Source: Oceanirhabdus sp942490885 (GTDB lineage: Bacteria > Bacillota > Clostridia > Clostridiales > Clostridiaceae). Taken from it: a DNA stretch of 64,000 bases. Below are positions 16,254 to 25,174 of the stretch, in pieces. The notes beneath the pieces were generated by a model. The model searched no databases and had not been told where the DNA came from. It was given only the letters and a program-made list of their open reading frames with translations. The DNA is taken from assembly GCA_942490885.1 (NCBI GenBank), contig CALNYT010000002.1, positions 2,976,001-3,040,000 of the forward strand, given 5' to 3'. Numbering within the stretch: position 1 is the first letter of the stretch; every line of letters begins with the position of its first letter. The translations under genes were made by a program, and so were the position numbers.

Positions 16254-17954
16254 ATGGGAAGTTATCAAAACATTAATACTTTAAAACCTGAAGGAATAGA
16301 AAACAAAAAGGCTTATTTGGTTGGTGGAGGCATTTCATCTCTTGCAGCTGCTGTTTATTTAATTCGTGATGGTCATATGGATGGCAAAAACATTACTATT
16401 TTAGAAAGAAAAAACATTAATGGTGGAGCCTTAGATGGTGCTGGTAATGCAGAAGATGGATATATAGTTCGTGGTGGACGAGAAATGGAAGAACATTATG
16501 AGTGTTGTTGGGATTTATTTGGTACAATTCCATCAATAAAAAATCCAGAACGTACTATTTTAGATGAATTCCGTGAAATAAATATTATTGATCCAAACGA
16601 ATCAGTTTGCAGATTACTTCATAAAAGAGGAGAAAAAGCTGATTCTTCTACTCTAGGATTAGAAGAAAAGCATATTAAACAGTTATCAAAACTTTTTTTA
16701 GCAAGTGAGGAAGCTTTAGGCAATCTTACTGTTGAACAATTTTTTGATCCTACTTTCTTAGAAACTAACATGTGGTTATTCTGGCGTACTATGTTTGCAT
16801 TTGAAACTTGGCATAGTGTTGTAGAATGGAAAAGATATATGCAAAGATTCATGCATTTACTTCCTGGAATGAATAAGTTAAAAGGAATATTATTCTCTGA
16901 ATATAATCAATATGATTCAATGGTTCTTCCTGTAGTAAGATGGTTAGAATCTCATAATGTAGTATTTGAAAACGAAACATTAGTTACAGATTTAAATATG
17001 GATATAACCCAAAATGAAAAAATAGTTACTGGAATTCATATTACTCGTAATGGAAAAGAGGAAATTATTGAAACTACAAAAAACGATTTAGTATTTATTA
17101 CCAATGGTTCTATGACAGAAAATTCTACACTTGGAAGTATGAATAAAGCACCTGAGCTTAATAGAGGAGCTGGAGCTGTTTGGAATTTGTGGGATAACAT
17201 AGCTAAAAAAGATAATTCTTTTGGAAGACCAGAGGTGTTCCATAGTAATATTGACAAAACAAAATGGGAATCATTCACTATGACATTTAAAGATTCAAAA
17301 ATGGTAGATGTTCTTAAAAATTTAACTGGTAATGATCCTTATTCAGGAACAGGAACTACTGGAAGTGTTGTAACATTTAAAGATTCAAATTGGCTTATGA
17401 GCTTTACATGTAGTAGACAACCTCATTTTGCAAATCAACCTGACGATGTAATAGTATTATGGGCCTATGGTTTATTCCCTGATAATGTCGGAGATTATAT
17501 TAATAAAAAAATGAGTGATTGTACTGGCGAAGAGTTATTAAGAGAGTTATTATATCATTTAGGCGTTGAAGAAGATTTAATTCAAGAAATTACTGATAGT
17601 GCAATTGTTATTCCTGTAATGATGCCTTATATTACAAGTCATTTTATGCCTCGTGTTAAAGGAGATCGTCCTCAAGTTGTACCAGAAGGAAGTGTAAATT
17701 TAGCTTTCTTAGGTCAATTTACTGAAATTGAAGATGATTGTGTATTTACAGTTGAATATTCAGTTCGTTCTGCTATTACAGCAGTATACACATTATTAGA
17801 TCTTGAAAAACAAATACCAAAAATTCACTCAAGTAAATATGATATAAGAGTACTTGCAAGTGCAGCTAAAGCATTGTATAGTGATAAACCACTTCCTGCA
17901 GAATCAATAATAAAAAAATTATTGAAAGATACAACCTTAGAAGGTTTAATATAA
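16254..17954 (+). CDS. ohyA: Oleate hydratase (second copy)
   Basis: A 566-residue paralogue colinear with the first: 'AYLVGGGISSLAAAVYLIRD', 'RGGREMEEHYECCWDLFG', 'EYNQYDSMVLPV' and the same C-terminus 'IIKKLLKDTTLEGLI'. Many positions differ, so the duplication is not recent. A GGGAG site is seven bases before the ATG. Known hydratase families differ in chain-length and double-bond preference; the two copies may divide substrates (inference). A TetR-type regulator lies convergently downstream. Confidence 0.95.
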   Translation: MGSYQNINTLKPEGIENKKAYLVGGGISSLAAAVYLIRDGHMDGKNITILERKNINGGALDGAGNAEDGYIVRGGREMEEHYECCWDLFGTIPSIKNPERTILDEFREINIIDPNESVCRLLHKRGEKADSSTLGLEEKHIKQLSKLFLASEEALGNLTVEQFFDPTFLETNMWLFWRTMFAFETWHSVVEWKRYMQRFMHLLPGMNKLKGILFSEYNQYDSMVLPVVRWLESHNVVFENETLVTDLNMDITQNEKIVTGIHITRNGKEEIIETTKNDLVFITNGSMTENSTLGSMNKAPELNRGAGAVWNLWDNIAKKDNSFGRPEVFHSNIDKTKWESFTMTFKDSKMVDVLKNLTGNDPYSGTGTTGSVVTFKDSNWLMSFTCSRQPHFANQPDDVIVLWAYGLFPDNVGDYINKKMSDCTGEELLRELLYHLGVEEDLIQEITDSAIVIPVMMPYITSHFMPRVKGDRPQVVPEGSVNLAFLGQFTEIEDDCVFTVEYSVRSAITAVYTLLDLEKQIPKIHSSKYDIRVLASAAKALYSDKPLPAESIIKKLLKDTTLEGLI

Positions 17955-17977
17955 AGAGATAGTGTAGTTAAAATTGT

Positions 17978-18014
17978 AAAAGGGAAGTCATTTTAATTTG
18001 ACTTCTCTTTTTTT
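17978..18014. terminator. Bidirectional terminator between oleate hydratase and tetR
   Basis: AAAAGGGAAGTCA and TGACTTCTCTTTT form a stem followed by a T8 run on the plus strand; it also overlaps the 3' end of the convergent TetR gene. The stem core matches the terminator at 16097, consistent with the hydratase gene having been duplicated with its terminator. Confidence 0.75.
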
Positions 18015-18571
18015 TCATATTTTAATAATGCTCTATAAATATCTCCCCCTATTATTTTGTCAAGGTTATAAATAATGTCTTCGGGATCTTCAGTCATATT
18101 ATTTCTTATCCAATCGCTTATTGTACCTACAAGTGCAATTTCATAAAATTTCACTACATATTTTTTATCTTCTGCTGATACATTTAAATCTTTAGCAAGC
18201 TCATTTACAACTTCTAAAATAAGATTAAATACTTCATTATGTAAATGATTTTCTAAACAATCTCTATCAATGGAATTATAGGTATTCAACACTACTTTTT
18301 TATTTTTAGATAAATATAAAAGGATCCCCAAAAAGCCTTTTTGCCATGTCCCGTAAGTCTTATTTTTGCCAAGAACTTTTTTGATTTCAGTTTTAAAAAT
18401 CCATTCTAAAAGATCATAAATATCACGAAAATGATAGTATAATGTACGTCTATTTAATCCACATTCATCAACAACATCGTTAACTGTAATTTTTGCTAGT
18501 GGTGTTATTTGCATTTGTTTTTTTAGTGACTCTGCCAAAGCCTTCTTAGTAATTTGTGTCATATATTTCAC
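17993..18571 (-). CDS. TetR/AcrR family transcriptional regulator
   Basis: A 192-residue regulator. The N-terminal helix-turn-helix is 'ITVNDVVDECGLNRRTLYYH' 'FRDIYDLLEWIF', characteristic of TetR proteins; the C-terminal helical half is poorly conserved and binds the effector. It converges on the oleate hydratases and may control them, as fatty-acid-responsive TetR proteins do elsewhere, but this is only proximity. No operator could be assigned. Confidence 0.88.
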   Translation of the reverse strand: MKYMTQITKKALAESLKKQMQITPLAKITVNDVVDECGLNRRTLYYHFRDIYDLLEWIFKTEIKKVLGKNKTYGTWQKGFLGILLYLSKNKKVVLNTYNSIDRDCLENHLHNEVFNLILEVVNELAKDLNVSAEDKKYVVKFYEIALVGTISDWIRNNMTEDPEDIIYNLDKIIGGDIYRALLKYEKKEKSN

Positions 18572-18678
18572 CTCTATGAATTTGTTGCATTATTAATATT
18601 TCTATATTATACAATAAATTCCTTCAACTGTAATACCAAATCAAATATCCTCCATTGCATCAGTTGGTTAACTCACTA

Positions 18679-19584
18679 TTATTCATACATTCCCTCAATA
18701 GTCTTTATCATACTATATAGCATTTTATTAACTGGTGTAGGAATGTTATGTTTTTTTCCTAATTCACATAATCTTCCTGCAAGCATATCCACTTCTGTAA
18801 TTCTTTCTGCCTCTACATCCTGAAACATTGAAGTTTTTCCTGTTGGTGCTAACTTCATTATCATATCAAAAACCTTATCAATATCCTCTTCACCCAAATC
18901 AACATTCATTACATTGGCTATTTTAATTACTTCTATCATAGCTGCTTTAGCTACTTCTCGAGCATATTCAGAGTTTTGATAAACCACATAAGGAGCTCTT
19001 AAAACTGCGGTAGTCTGATTGAGACCGATATTAAGCATATATTTCCACCACATATCTCTAATAATATTATGAGATAGATCATAAGCTATCTGAGCTTGAT
19101 TAAAAATTGTTACTACTATATCTGTCTTTTTTGTACTTCTTCCATCTTTCTCACCAAAAACAATCTTTCCTTTATTAGAGTGATTTACTATATTACCTAA
19201 TTTAGTTGAATCTCCATTAGCAACAAAAGAATAAAGCAAATTATCGTACCCAAATTTATTCGCAATTATATCTTCACTATCAATACCATTTAATAGAGAT
19301 AATATTATTGTTTTTTCTCCCATTAGCCCATCTAGCTGTTCTATAGCATCTTTTAAATCATTATATTTCACAGAAATTATTACTATGTCAGGAATATCCT
19401 TATATTCATCTTTTGTTACATAATTAAAATCATATCTTTTTTTATTAACAATAAATCCTTCTTTTGCGTATCTCTCTTTTCTCTTTTTATCACAAAGAAC
19501 TCTAAAATTATATCCAGCATCGTCAAATTGTGAAGCGAATGTTGCCCCTATTGCTCCTACCCCTAAAAACAAAACATTTTTCAT
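18679..19584 (-). CDS. Ketopantoate reductase family protein (PanE/ApbA-like)
   Basis: A 301-residue NADPH-dependent 2-dehydropantoate 2-reductase-like protein. The Rossmann motif 'VLFLGVGAIGATFASQFDDA' is at the N-terminus, followed by 'DIVIISVKYNDLKDAIEQL' and 'SLLNGIDSEDII'; the C-terminal helical domain contains 'MWWKYMLNIGLNQTTAVLRA' with the catalytic Lys. True PanE makes pantoate for CoA, but many clostridial paralogues have other or unknown 2-oxoacid substrates and no pan genes are nearby. AAGGAG precedes the ATG; the ywbE-like gene ends 12 bases upstream, so they form one unit. Confidence 0.85.
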   Translation of the reverse strand: MKNVLFLGVGAIGATFASQFDDAGYNFRVLCDKKRKERYAKEGFIVNKKRYDFNYVTKDEYKDIPDIVIISVKYNDLKDAIEQLDGLMGEKTIILSLLNGIDSEDIIANKFGYDNLLYSFVANGDSTKLGNIVNHSNKGKIVFGEKDGRSTKKTDIVVTIFNQAQIAYDLSHNIIRDMWWKYMLNIGLNQTTAVLRAPYVVYQNSEYAREVAKAAMIEVIKIANVMNVDLGEEDIDKVFDMIMKLAPTGKTSMFQDVEAERITEVDMLAGRLCELGKKHNIPTPVNKMLYSMIKTIEGMYE

Positions 19585-19596
19585 TTATTAGTCTCC

Positions 19597-19788
19597 TTAT
19601 ACTATCTCTTTAACTCTCCCAACAATTCCACTCTCAAGCATAACTTTAATTCCATGATGATGGCTAGCTGAATTAGTAAGAATTTTTAAAACTATACCTT
19701 CAGTTAAATTTCCTGAACGTTGATCTTGTTTTTGTACCACTCTTACTTTTGAACCTATTTTTATATTTGCTCTTATAGTTCCATCCAT
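19597..19788 (-). CDS. ywbE: YwbE family protein
   Basis: A 63-residue protein matching the YwbE family: 'IGSKVRVVQKQDQRSGNLTE', 'GIVLKILTNSASHHHGIKV', 'GIVGRVKEI'. The family is a small SH3-like barrel of unknown function conserved in Firmicutes. I start it at the ATG at 19788, which has an AGAGGA site; a longer in-frame start at 19809 adds seven residues not seen in the family. Confidence 0.85.
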   Translation of the reverse strand: MDGTIRANIKIGSKVRVVQKQDQRSGNLTEGIVLKILTNSASHHHGIKVMLESGIVGRVKEIV

Positions 19789-20090
19789 TTTTATATTCCT
19801 CTTTCTCACTAGTTATTTTTGCTAATAAACCTATGTGAATCACTGAAATTATAATAACCTTTAATTTTATGTAAATCAAGGAATTTTCCAAATACTGCTC
19901 CTGAAATCCCTCACTCCCCTGAGGATAAGTTTATTCTTTAATTTAATCATTACTAACACCCCACCAAGATCAATATTTGAATAATTCTAAGCTTCTTTGC
20001 CAATGTCATATTCAATTACCCCTTATACTTACCAGCCATAAACTACTTCTAAAATAAATATATTAGTTTTCTAGAATTTTCTTATTGATT
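19789..20090. other. Intergenic region without a supportable gene
   Basis: About 300 bases of AT-rich sequence between ywbE and the broken metallohydrolase gene. Short ORFs here lack ribosome binding sites. It presumably contains the ywbE promoter on the minus strand. Confidence 0.5.
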
Positions 20091-20463
20091 TGTGCAAATG
20101 ACAATTATATTCTGATAGATACTGGTAGAACCAGTGTTAGAGACGGCATTATTAAGAAACTTCATAAAGTATTATGAAAAAAAAATATCTTTAATCATTC
20201 TTACACATACTCATCATGATCACATTGAGAACCTAACACAAATTTTAGAAGAATACCCTTCTGAAGTGTTGGTTCACAATAGTGAAAGACAATCTTTAGC
20301 TATGATTGAAGATAAGAATTTCATACTTACTTTTGAAGAAAAATTTAATTTAATTTAATTAATTATGGATTTGATAGCTTTGTAGTTCATACCCCAGGAC
20401 ATTAAAAAGGGTCAGCAAGCATAGTCATAGATCATGAGATAGTTATCATAGGGGATACACCCC
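20091..20463 (+). pseudogene. MBL-fold metallohydrolase pseudogene
   Basis: Three frames together trace a metallo-beta-lactamase-fold protein: 'NDNYILIDTGRTSVRDG' in frame one, then after a frameshift 'ISLIILTHTHHDHIENL' with the zinc-binding H-x-H-x-D-H motif, then after a stop 'YGFDSFVVHTPGH', a further in-frame stop, and 'SIVIDHEIVIIGDT'. Both ends of the gene are missing. Only the 74-codon middle part is open. Confidence 0.75.
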
Positions 20464-20485
20464 TCTGAAACGGTTACTCAGAGGG
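20461..20485. terminator. Hairpin CCCTCTGA...TCAGAGGG
   Basis: A perfect 8-bp inverted repeat just beyond the 3' end of the minus-strand membrane-protein gene at 20502. The T tail is poor on both strands. The same stem core recurs at 21151-21177. Confidence 0.5.
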
Positions 20486-20501
20486 CATTATTATATTTAT
20501 C

Positions 20502-21032
20502 CTATTCTAACCTCTTTGATGCCATATTCATTAATCCTAACATTAAAAAATATACTGCTATTGAAAAAATAAATATCGCAATGAATAATACCCCCATTAG
20601 AACAGGTATAAATATCGATACTAATAAAGCAATATTAACAATTAAATATAACTTCCATTCATTATTTGCTTTTAATTCAAGTTCACTATCATTAATTACT
20701 CTTGCTTCCTCAGCTATTCCCATACATATTCTATAAATCATCATTAAATTGATTATAGTTTTCACTATTCCTATTACAAAACCGCCCCTGCCGAATGGTG
20801 CAATTCCTAACTTATTAATTGGAATTGTTACATGAAAAATATCTAGAATTGATAAAAAAATCAAAGGTATTGCCAATATCTTCCCCTTAGCAAAGTTTTC
20901 ATTTCTCTCTGATAACATCTTTAATCCTCTGTAAAATAAAATATACCCAATAATATCTGGTAAAATATCAAAACCATTTAAATTAAAATCAAAAAGAAAA
21001 ATAAACGCCCAAAATAAATTTTTGAACCCCAT
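20502..21032 (-). CDS. Hypothetical membrane protein, ~176 residues
   Basis: An integral membrane protein with about four or five hydrophobic segments. The N-terminus 'FIFLFDFNLNGFDILPDIIG' 'YILFYRGLKML' is a recurrent opening of an uncharacterised clostridial/bacillar membrane family. There are no catalytic motifs. The ATG at 21032 has an AGAGGTGG site; the GTG nine bases earlier overlaps that site and is less likely. Function unknown. Confidence 0.7.
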   Translation of the reverse strand: MGFKNLFWAFIFLFDFNLNGFDILPDIIGYILFYRGLKMLSERNENFAKGKILAIPLIFLSILDIFHVTIPINKLGIAPFGRGGFVIGIVKTIINLMMIYRICMGIAEEARVINDSELELKANNEWKLYLIVNIALLVSIFIPVLMGVLFIAIFIFSIAVYFLMLGLMNMASKRLE

Positions 21033-21140
21033 GATTTCCACCTCTTTTAAATATATTCTATCTTAAATATATGTTTAGATAATCAATAGTATAAATTAAT
21101 TATTGAACATGAACCTCTATGTTATTAATATATTTATACC

Positions 21141-21190
21141 ATATAAACACACCCCTCTGAGATTAGTTCTCAGAGGGTTGTGTTTATATA
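21141..21190 (-). terminator. Terminator of the RimK-type gene
   Basis: A long stem: ATATAAACACA...CCCTCTGAGA against TTCTCAGAGGG...TGTGTTTATAT with a four-base loop. It lies 80 bases after the stop of the ATP-grasp gene and shares its core with the hairpin at 20461. Confidence 0.65.
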
Positions 21191-21271
21191 TCTCCGTGTA
21201 GCTTTACACTTATTCTAGTATATTTGACTGCCATATTTATTTATCACTGTTTTTTTAAAGCAATTTATCTT

Positions 21272-22183
21272 TTATAATAAGTTTAATCTAATTTTTAGAT
21301 AATCAAATATTTCCTGAGGAGTATTAATTCCTGTTGCTTCTTCTAATCCTCTAAATCCAGGGGAAGAATTTGCTTCACAAATTTTATAATGTTCTCCATC
21401 AAATAATAAATCAATTCCAGCTACATCTAATCCTAATATTTTTGCACTCTCTGTAGCTAACCATTCAATTTCGGAATTCATTTCATAATTTTTCACAGTC
21501 CCTCCTTGTGAAAAATTAGCTTTAAAATTTCCATCAGCAGAACATCTTTCCATACAAGCTACGGCTCTTCCTCCAACTACAAATACTCTTAAATCTTTTC
21601 CAAAACTATCTTTAATAAATTCTTGCAAAATAAAATTCATGCTTGTCTTAGTAATCGTCATAAGTTGCATTAGATCTCTAAAATCACTTTGATTATGAGT
21701 TAGATAAACTCCACTGCCTTGAGAACCACTAATACTTTTTACTACTACAGGATATCCTAAATGCTTCTTAACTAAATCCTCATTAACTGGGAATCTAATA
21801 AGCATTGTCTTCGGAACAGGAAGATTATTAGTTGCAAGCATCTGTTGAGTATACAATTTATCCTTTACCATTTCAATATTATCCGGTGAATTTACAATGT
21901 GAACACCCAACTTTTCAAGTTGTCTAAGAATTGCTAGTGAAAAATATGTAGTATGTGCCCCTAATCTTGGTAAAACAAAATCTGGAATATCTGCTGGTTC
22001 CCCATCTAAGAATACTGATTTCTCGTCTTTTTTTGTTACAATCAAGTCAAATTGTTCTGGATATAATATCTTTAATTCTATATCATTTTCCTTTGCAACT
22101 TCTAAAAATCTAAGATTTTCATAACTGTCTTGTTTAACTCTTGTTTTAAATGGACTGTATAAAATCCATCCTTTAATAGTCAT
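21272..22183 (-). CDS. RimK-type ATP-grasp ligase
   Basis: A 303-residue ATP-grasp protein of the RimK/alpha-L-glutamate ligase family, which joins an amino acid to a carboxylate substrate with ATP. Seen: 'VKDKLYTQQMLATNNLPVPK', 'YPVVVKSISGSQGSGVYLTH' (nucleotide-binding lysine and Gly-rich loop), 'LQEFIKDSFGKDLRVFVVGG', and metal-binding 'ICEANSSPGFRGLEEATG'. E. coli RimK adds glutamate to ribosomal protein S6, but clostridial homologues have varied or unknown acceptors. GGAGG precedes the ATG. It is monocistronic. Confidence 0.88.
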   Translation of the reverse strand: MTIKGWILYSPFKTRVKQDSYENLRFLEVAKENDIELKILYPEQFDLIVTKKDEKSVFLDGEPADIPDFVLPRLGAHTTYFSLAILRQLEKLGVHIVNSPDNIEMVKDKLYTQQMLATNNLPVPKTMLIRFPVNEDLVKKHLGYPVVVKSISGSQGSGVYLTHNQSDFRDLMQLMTITKTSMNFILQEFIKDSFGKDLRVFVVGGRAVACMERCSADGNFKANFSQGGTVKNYEMNSEIEWLATESAKILGLDVAGIDLLFDGEHYKICEANSSPGFRGLEEATGINTPQEIFDYLKIRLNLL

Positions 22184-22653
22184 ATATATTTTCCTCCTGA
22201 AAATAAGTAATTAAGAGTATAATTTAAATTATTCAATTACAGACACAACCATCCTTATCTATGTATAGTTATTTTTTGTGCAACAAATCTGATTCTTTTC
22301 TATACAAATTTAATCCACACTGTATCATATGTTTTTTAATAGTTTAATAGTGAATATTCAAATAAGCATCTCTATAAGGTAATTTTCATATTCCTTCTTC
22401 TAATTATAATACGCATTAATAATATTCCGACTTCTTAAACCTATTTATAGATTAATAAACAAATCACATAAAATTTCATAATTATTAACTCCAGTAGCAT
22501 AATTATAAAACTTTTATGTGATGATTTATTATACTTTTTTTGATTAAACAAATCAATAGTTTTTTCCAATATTTAATCAATAAATATGCATTATTAAATG
22601 GTATGATTTCATTAAGATTTTTTGAATCATTTGATTATGTAGATTATTTTGTT
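22184..22653. other. Intergenic region without a supportable gene
   Basis: About 470 bases of very AT-rich DNA between the divergent RimK-type and tlp genes. I find no ORF with a ribosome binding site and no strong hairpin. The minus-strand promoter of the ligase should lie here. Confidence 0.5.
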
Positions 22654-22682
22654 GAATAACAAATATAGTTATAGCCATAATA
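22654..22682 (+). promoter_or_regulatory. Candidate sigma-G (forespore) promoter of tlp
   Basis: GAATA, 17 bases, CATAATA matches the forespore sigma-G pattern known from Bacillus (GHATR, about 18 bases, CATWHTA). It lies 66 bp before the tlp start, as expected for a small acid-soluble spore protein gene. Position and match are seen; use by sigma-G is inference. Confidence 0.55.
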
Positions 22683-22748
22683 AAATAGAAGGTGTCTGTA
22701 TTAATGCATTACACCTGAAAAATAAATTGTTCAAAGGAGAGATAACCT

Positions 22749-22976
22749 ATGAAACCCAATAAAGATGACAGAAGAGATAATGTAGATAAAATTCAATATA
22801 ATATTGATAAGACTATACAAAACTTTCGTTTGGCTGAAGAAATGATTGAAATAACTGATGATGATAAAACTAAAAAAGCATTAGAAGCAAAAAATGATAG
22901 AAGAGAAGAAGCCCTTACAGGTATGAGAAAAGAAATTAAAGAAGAAGCAAGTGCTAAACAAAACGGATATAAATAA
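22749..22976 (+). CDS. tlp: Small acid-soluble spore protein Tlp (thioredoxin-like)
   Basis: A 75-residue Tlp-family spore protein: 'KPNKDDRRDNVDKIQYNID', 'TIQNFRLAEEMIE', 'ALEAKNDRREEALTGMRKEI', ending 'EASAKQNGYK', matching the Bacillus Tlp pattern (DNRSDNVEKLQ..., EAKNERR..., ARKNGYR). Tlp accumulates in the forespore core. An AAGGAG site precedes the ATG. The gene ends in a terminator and is followed by a paralogue. Confidence 0.9.
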   Translation: MKPNKDDRRDNVDKIQYNIDKTIQNFRLAEEMIEITDDDKTKKALEAKNDRREEALTGMRKEIKEEASAKQNGYK

Positions 22977-22981
22977 GGTAT

Positions 22982-23012
22982 AAAAAGTATCACTAAATAA
23001 GTGGTGCTTTTT
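22982..23012 (+). terminator. Terminator between the two tlp genes
   Basis: AAAAGTATCACT and AGTGGTGCTTTTT pair around AAATA, followed by T residues. The second tlp gene begins 20 bases later and may depend on readthrough, since I see no separate promoter. Confidence 0.7.
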
Positions 23013-23031
23013 CATAAAAGGAGATAAAACT

Positions 23032-23253
23032 ATGATTGACAATAAAAATGAAAAAAGCAATAATGTAAATTCAATTGAATATAAAGTTAATAAAACTATA
23101 GAAAATTTTCATGAAACTGAAGAAATGATTGAAAATACAAATGATGAAGCAGAGAAAAGCTCATTAGAAGCAAAAAATGATAGAAGAATAGAAACCCTTA
23201 ACAATATGAAAAAAGAAGTTATAGAAGAAGCAATGTCTAACCAAAAAGATTAA
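23032..23253 (+). CDS. Tlp-like small acid-soluble spore protein, second copy
   Basis: A 73-residue paralogue of the upstream Tlp: 'NVNSIEYKVNKTIENFHETE', 'EKSSLEAKNDRRIETLNNMK', 'EEAMSNQKD'. The KNDRR signature is retained while the usual KNGYR end is lost. It has an AAAGGAG site. The pair probably arose by tandem duplication. Confidence 0.8.
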   Translation: MIDNKNEKSNNVNSIEYKVNKTIENFHETEEMIENTNDEAEKSSLEAKNDRRIETLNNMKKEVIEEAMSNQKD

Positions 23254-23293
23254 ATTGGGATTTACTGTAAATAAGTTATGATTAGTGAGATTT

Positions 23294-23327
23294 AACTGCT
23301 GATGCGAAATCAGCAGTTTTTGCTTTT
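23294..23327. terminator. Terminator AACTGCTGAT...ATCAGCAGTT
   Basis: A 10-bp perfect stem with a GCGAA loop and T-rich tail, ending the tlp unit and facing the convergent dbpA gene. The same stem sequence ends two other genes nearby (26517, 29927). Confidence 0.8.
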
Positions 23328-23353
23328 AATACGATTAATATTTTGTTTAATTG

Positions 23354-24799
23354 CTATATCTCCACTTTACTTACGTTGCGAAGTCTGCCTTTAATAGGTG
23401 TCTTTTGCAACTCTTGAAAAACCATCTCTCCTTTATTATTTAGTATTTCTACAAAGGTAGATACATCAAGTACGTTGATTATCCCTATATCATCCTTCGT
23501 CATACCTTTAACATTACAAAGTGTCCCTACAATATCTACAGGTCTCATTTTTGTTTTCTTTCCTGCATTAATATGTAATTTCATAATTTCTTTACTTAGT
23601 TGAGCTCCTTTAATTTCTTTAATTCCAGGTGAGGCATTGATTTTTTCAAGAAACTCATCTTTAGAATTATTCACAGTTTCTTTCTCGGGTCTATCTTTCA
23701 AAAGAATCTCTTTACCGATGTATTTCTGTATATCATTTAGAAATTTACTTTCATTTTGTTCCACAAAAGTAACTGCTCTACCCTTCTTATTCATCCGTCC
23801 AGTTCTTCCTATCCTATGCACATAGCTTTCACAATCTTGAGGTATATCATAGTTGATTACAAGTGAAATGTTGTCTATATCTATTCCTCTAGCTGCAACA
23901 TCTGTAGCTATAAGATATCTGAAATTACCTTGTTTAAAATTATTCAATACTCTTAACCTATCACGTTGTTCCATTCCACCGTGAATCATATTACACGTAT
24001 ACTTTTGATTTGCTAATTCATTATAAACCTGATCAACCTTATGCTTTGTATTACAAAATACTATACAACTATCTGGGTTTTCTACTATTGTTATATCTCT
24101 TAAAAGTTGCTTCTTATCTCTTTCTTCAACAGTATATCCCTCTTGAATTATCCTGTCTTCAGATGAGTTTTGATTTTCTATTTCAACAAATACTGGCTCT
24201 TTCATATATTTGTCACATAACGCCTCTATATCTAATGGCATTGTAGCTGAGAATAACATGGTCACTCGTTCTTTTGATAAACTGCTTATTATAATCTCTA
24301 TTTGCTCTATGAATCCCATATTTAGCATTTCATCAGCTTCATCTATTACAAGGTATTTAATTTTTGATGTATCAAATGTCCCTCTTTCAATATGATCAAT
24401 AATACGACCTGGAGTTCCAACCACCACATGTGTTTTTTCTTTCAGCTGTTTTTCTTGTCTAGTGAAAGGAAACTTCCCGTAAATTGCAGGTACTTTAATC
24501 CTTTTAAATCTTCCAATATTAAAAATATCTTCTTTAACTTGAATAGCAAGTTCTCTTGTGGGTACAATCACTAATGCTTGTGGTTTATTTTCATCCCAAT
24601 CTACTAATTGGCAAATAGGAATAGCAAATGCAGCAGTCTTTCCACTTCCAGTTTTAGACTTTACTATTATATCCTTTTGTTCTAATGCAACTGGTATAAC
24701 CTGTTGTTGAACACTTGTAGGACTTTTGAAATTTAGCATACTAATTGCTTTTAATATCTCCCTACTCAAATGGTAATCATTAAAATTTGGTTTTATCAT
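23354..24799 (-). CDS. dbpA: DEAD-box RNA helicase DbpA
   Basis: A 481-residue ATP-dependent RNA helicase. Helicase motifs: 'KSKTGSGKTAAFAIP' (I), 'PTRELAIQ' (Ia), 'VVGTPGRIIDH' (Ib), 'VIDEADEMLNMGF' (II), 'LFSATMP' (III), 'ATDVAARGIDIDNI' (V), 'YVHRIGRTGRMNKKG' (VI). The C-terminal ~80 residues ('KMRPVDIVGTLCNVKGMTKD', 'ISVLDV'-like strand) form the DbpA RNA-binding domain that recognises hairpin 92 of 23S rRNA during 50S assembly. Length matches B. subtilis DbpA/YxiN. The gene upstream ends 21 bases before it. Its ribosome binding site is weak (AGAG). Confidence 0.93.
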   Translation of the reverse strand: MIKPNFNDYHLSREILKAISMLNFKSPTSVQQQVIPVALEQKDIIVKSKTGSGKTAAFAIPICQLVDWDENKPQALVIVPTRELAIQVKEDIFNIGRFKRIKVPAIYGKFPFTRQEKQLKEKTHVVVGTPGRIIDHIERGTFDTSKIKYLVIDEADEMLNMGFIEQIEIIISSLSKERVTMLFSATMPLDIEALCDKYMKEPVFVEIENQNSSEDRIIQEGYTVEERDKKQLLRDITIVENPDSCIVFCNTKHKVDQVYNELANQKYTCNMIHGGMEQRDRLRVLNNFKQGNFRYLIATDVAARGIDIDNISLVINYDIPQDCESYVHRIGRTGRMNKKGRAVTFVEQNESKFLNDIQKYIGKEILLKDRPEKETVNNSKDEFLEKINASPGIKEIKGAQLSKEIMKLHINAGKKTKMRPVDIVGTLCNVKGMTKDDIGIINVLDVSTFVEILNNKGEMVFQELQKTPIKGRLRNVSKVEI

Positions 24800-24820
24800 T
24801 TAATCATCTCTTTCTTTAAT

Positions 24821-25174
24821 TTATCTAACTATGTTCGTTAGTAGATTAACAAGTAAGTCTTCCTTAGATTGTTTCGCTTTCTTAGCAATAATTGCAAGAG
24901 CATAATATGTTTTTTCGTCTACATTTAAGATTATAGGCTGTAGTTTTTTAGTAGTTTTTTTCATACCTTCTTTTGCTTTATCTTCATTGGAAATTACATC
25001 TAAACTTGCATTTTTTATAATTCCTTCTATTTTAGAAGCCCACACTAACTCCTTTTCTTTTACTAAATCATTAATTATTTCATATATATAATCATTTCTT
25101 TCTACTTCTTTTTCTTTAGCTTTAAGTTTTAAACTTCTTTTTAAATCCTTAGTTACGTTTAATTTAATTTTCAT
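24821..25174 (-). CDS. Hypothetical protein with two ribbon-helix-helix-like segments
   Basis: A 117-residue basic protein. Both halves start with a beta strand followed by two helices: 'MKIKLNVTKDLKRSLKLKAK' 'EKEVERNDYIYEIINDLV' and 'LQPIILNVDEKTYYALAIIA' 'KKAKQSKEDLLVNLLTNIV'. This is the ribbon-helix-helix pattern, so it may bind DNA as a single-chain dimer. That is inference from the pattern alone. AGAGGAG precedes the ATG. It is the first gene of a probable unit with dbpA. Confidence 0.6.
   Translation of the reverse strand: MKIKLNVTKDLKRSLKLKAKEKEVERNDYIYEIINDLVKEKELVWASKIEGIIKNASLDVISNEDKAKEGMKKTTKKLQPIILNVDEKTYYALAIIAKKAKQSKEDLLVNLLTNIVR

Noticed and set aside
18554..18823. 89-codon plus-strand ORF
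   Set aside because: It is antisense to the ends of the TetR and PanE-like genes and lacks a start signal.
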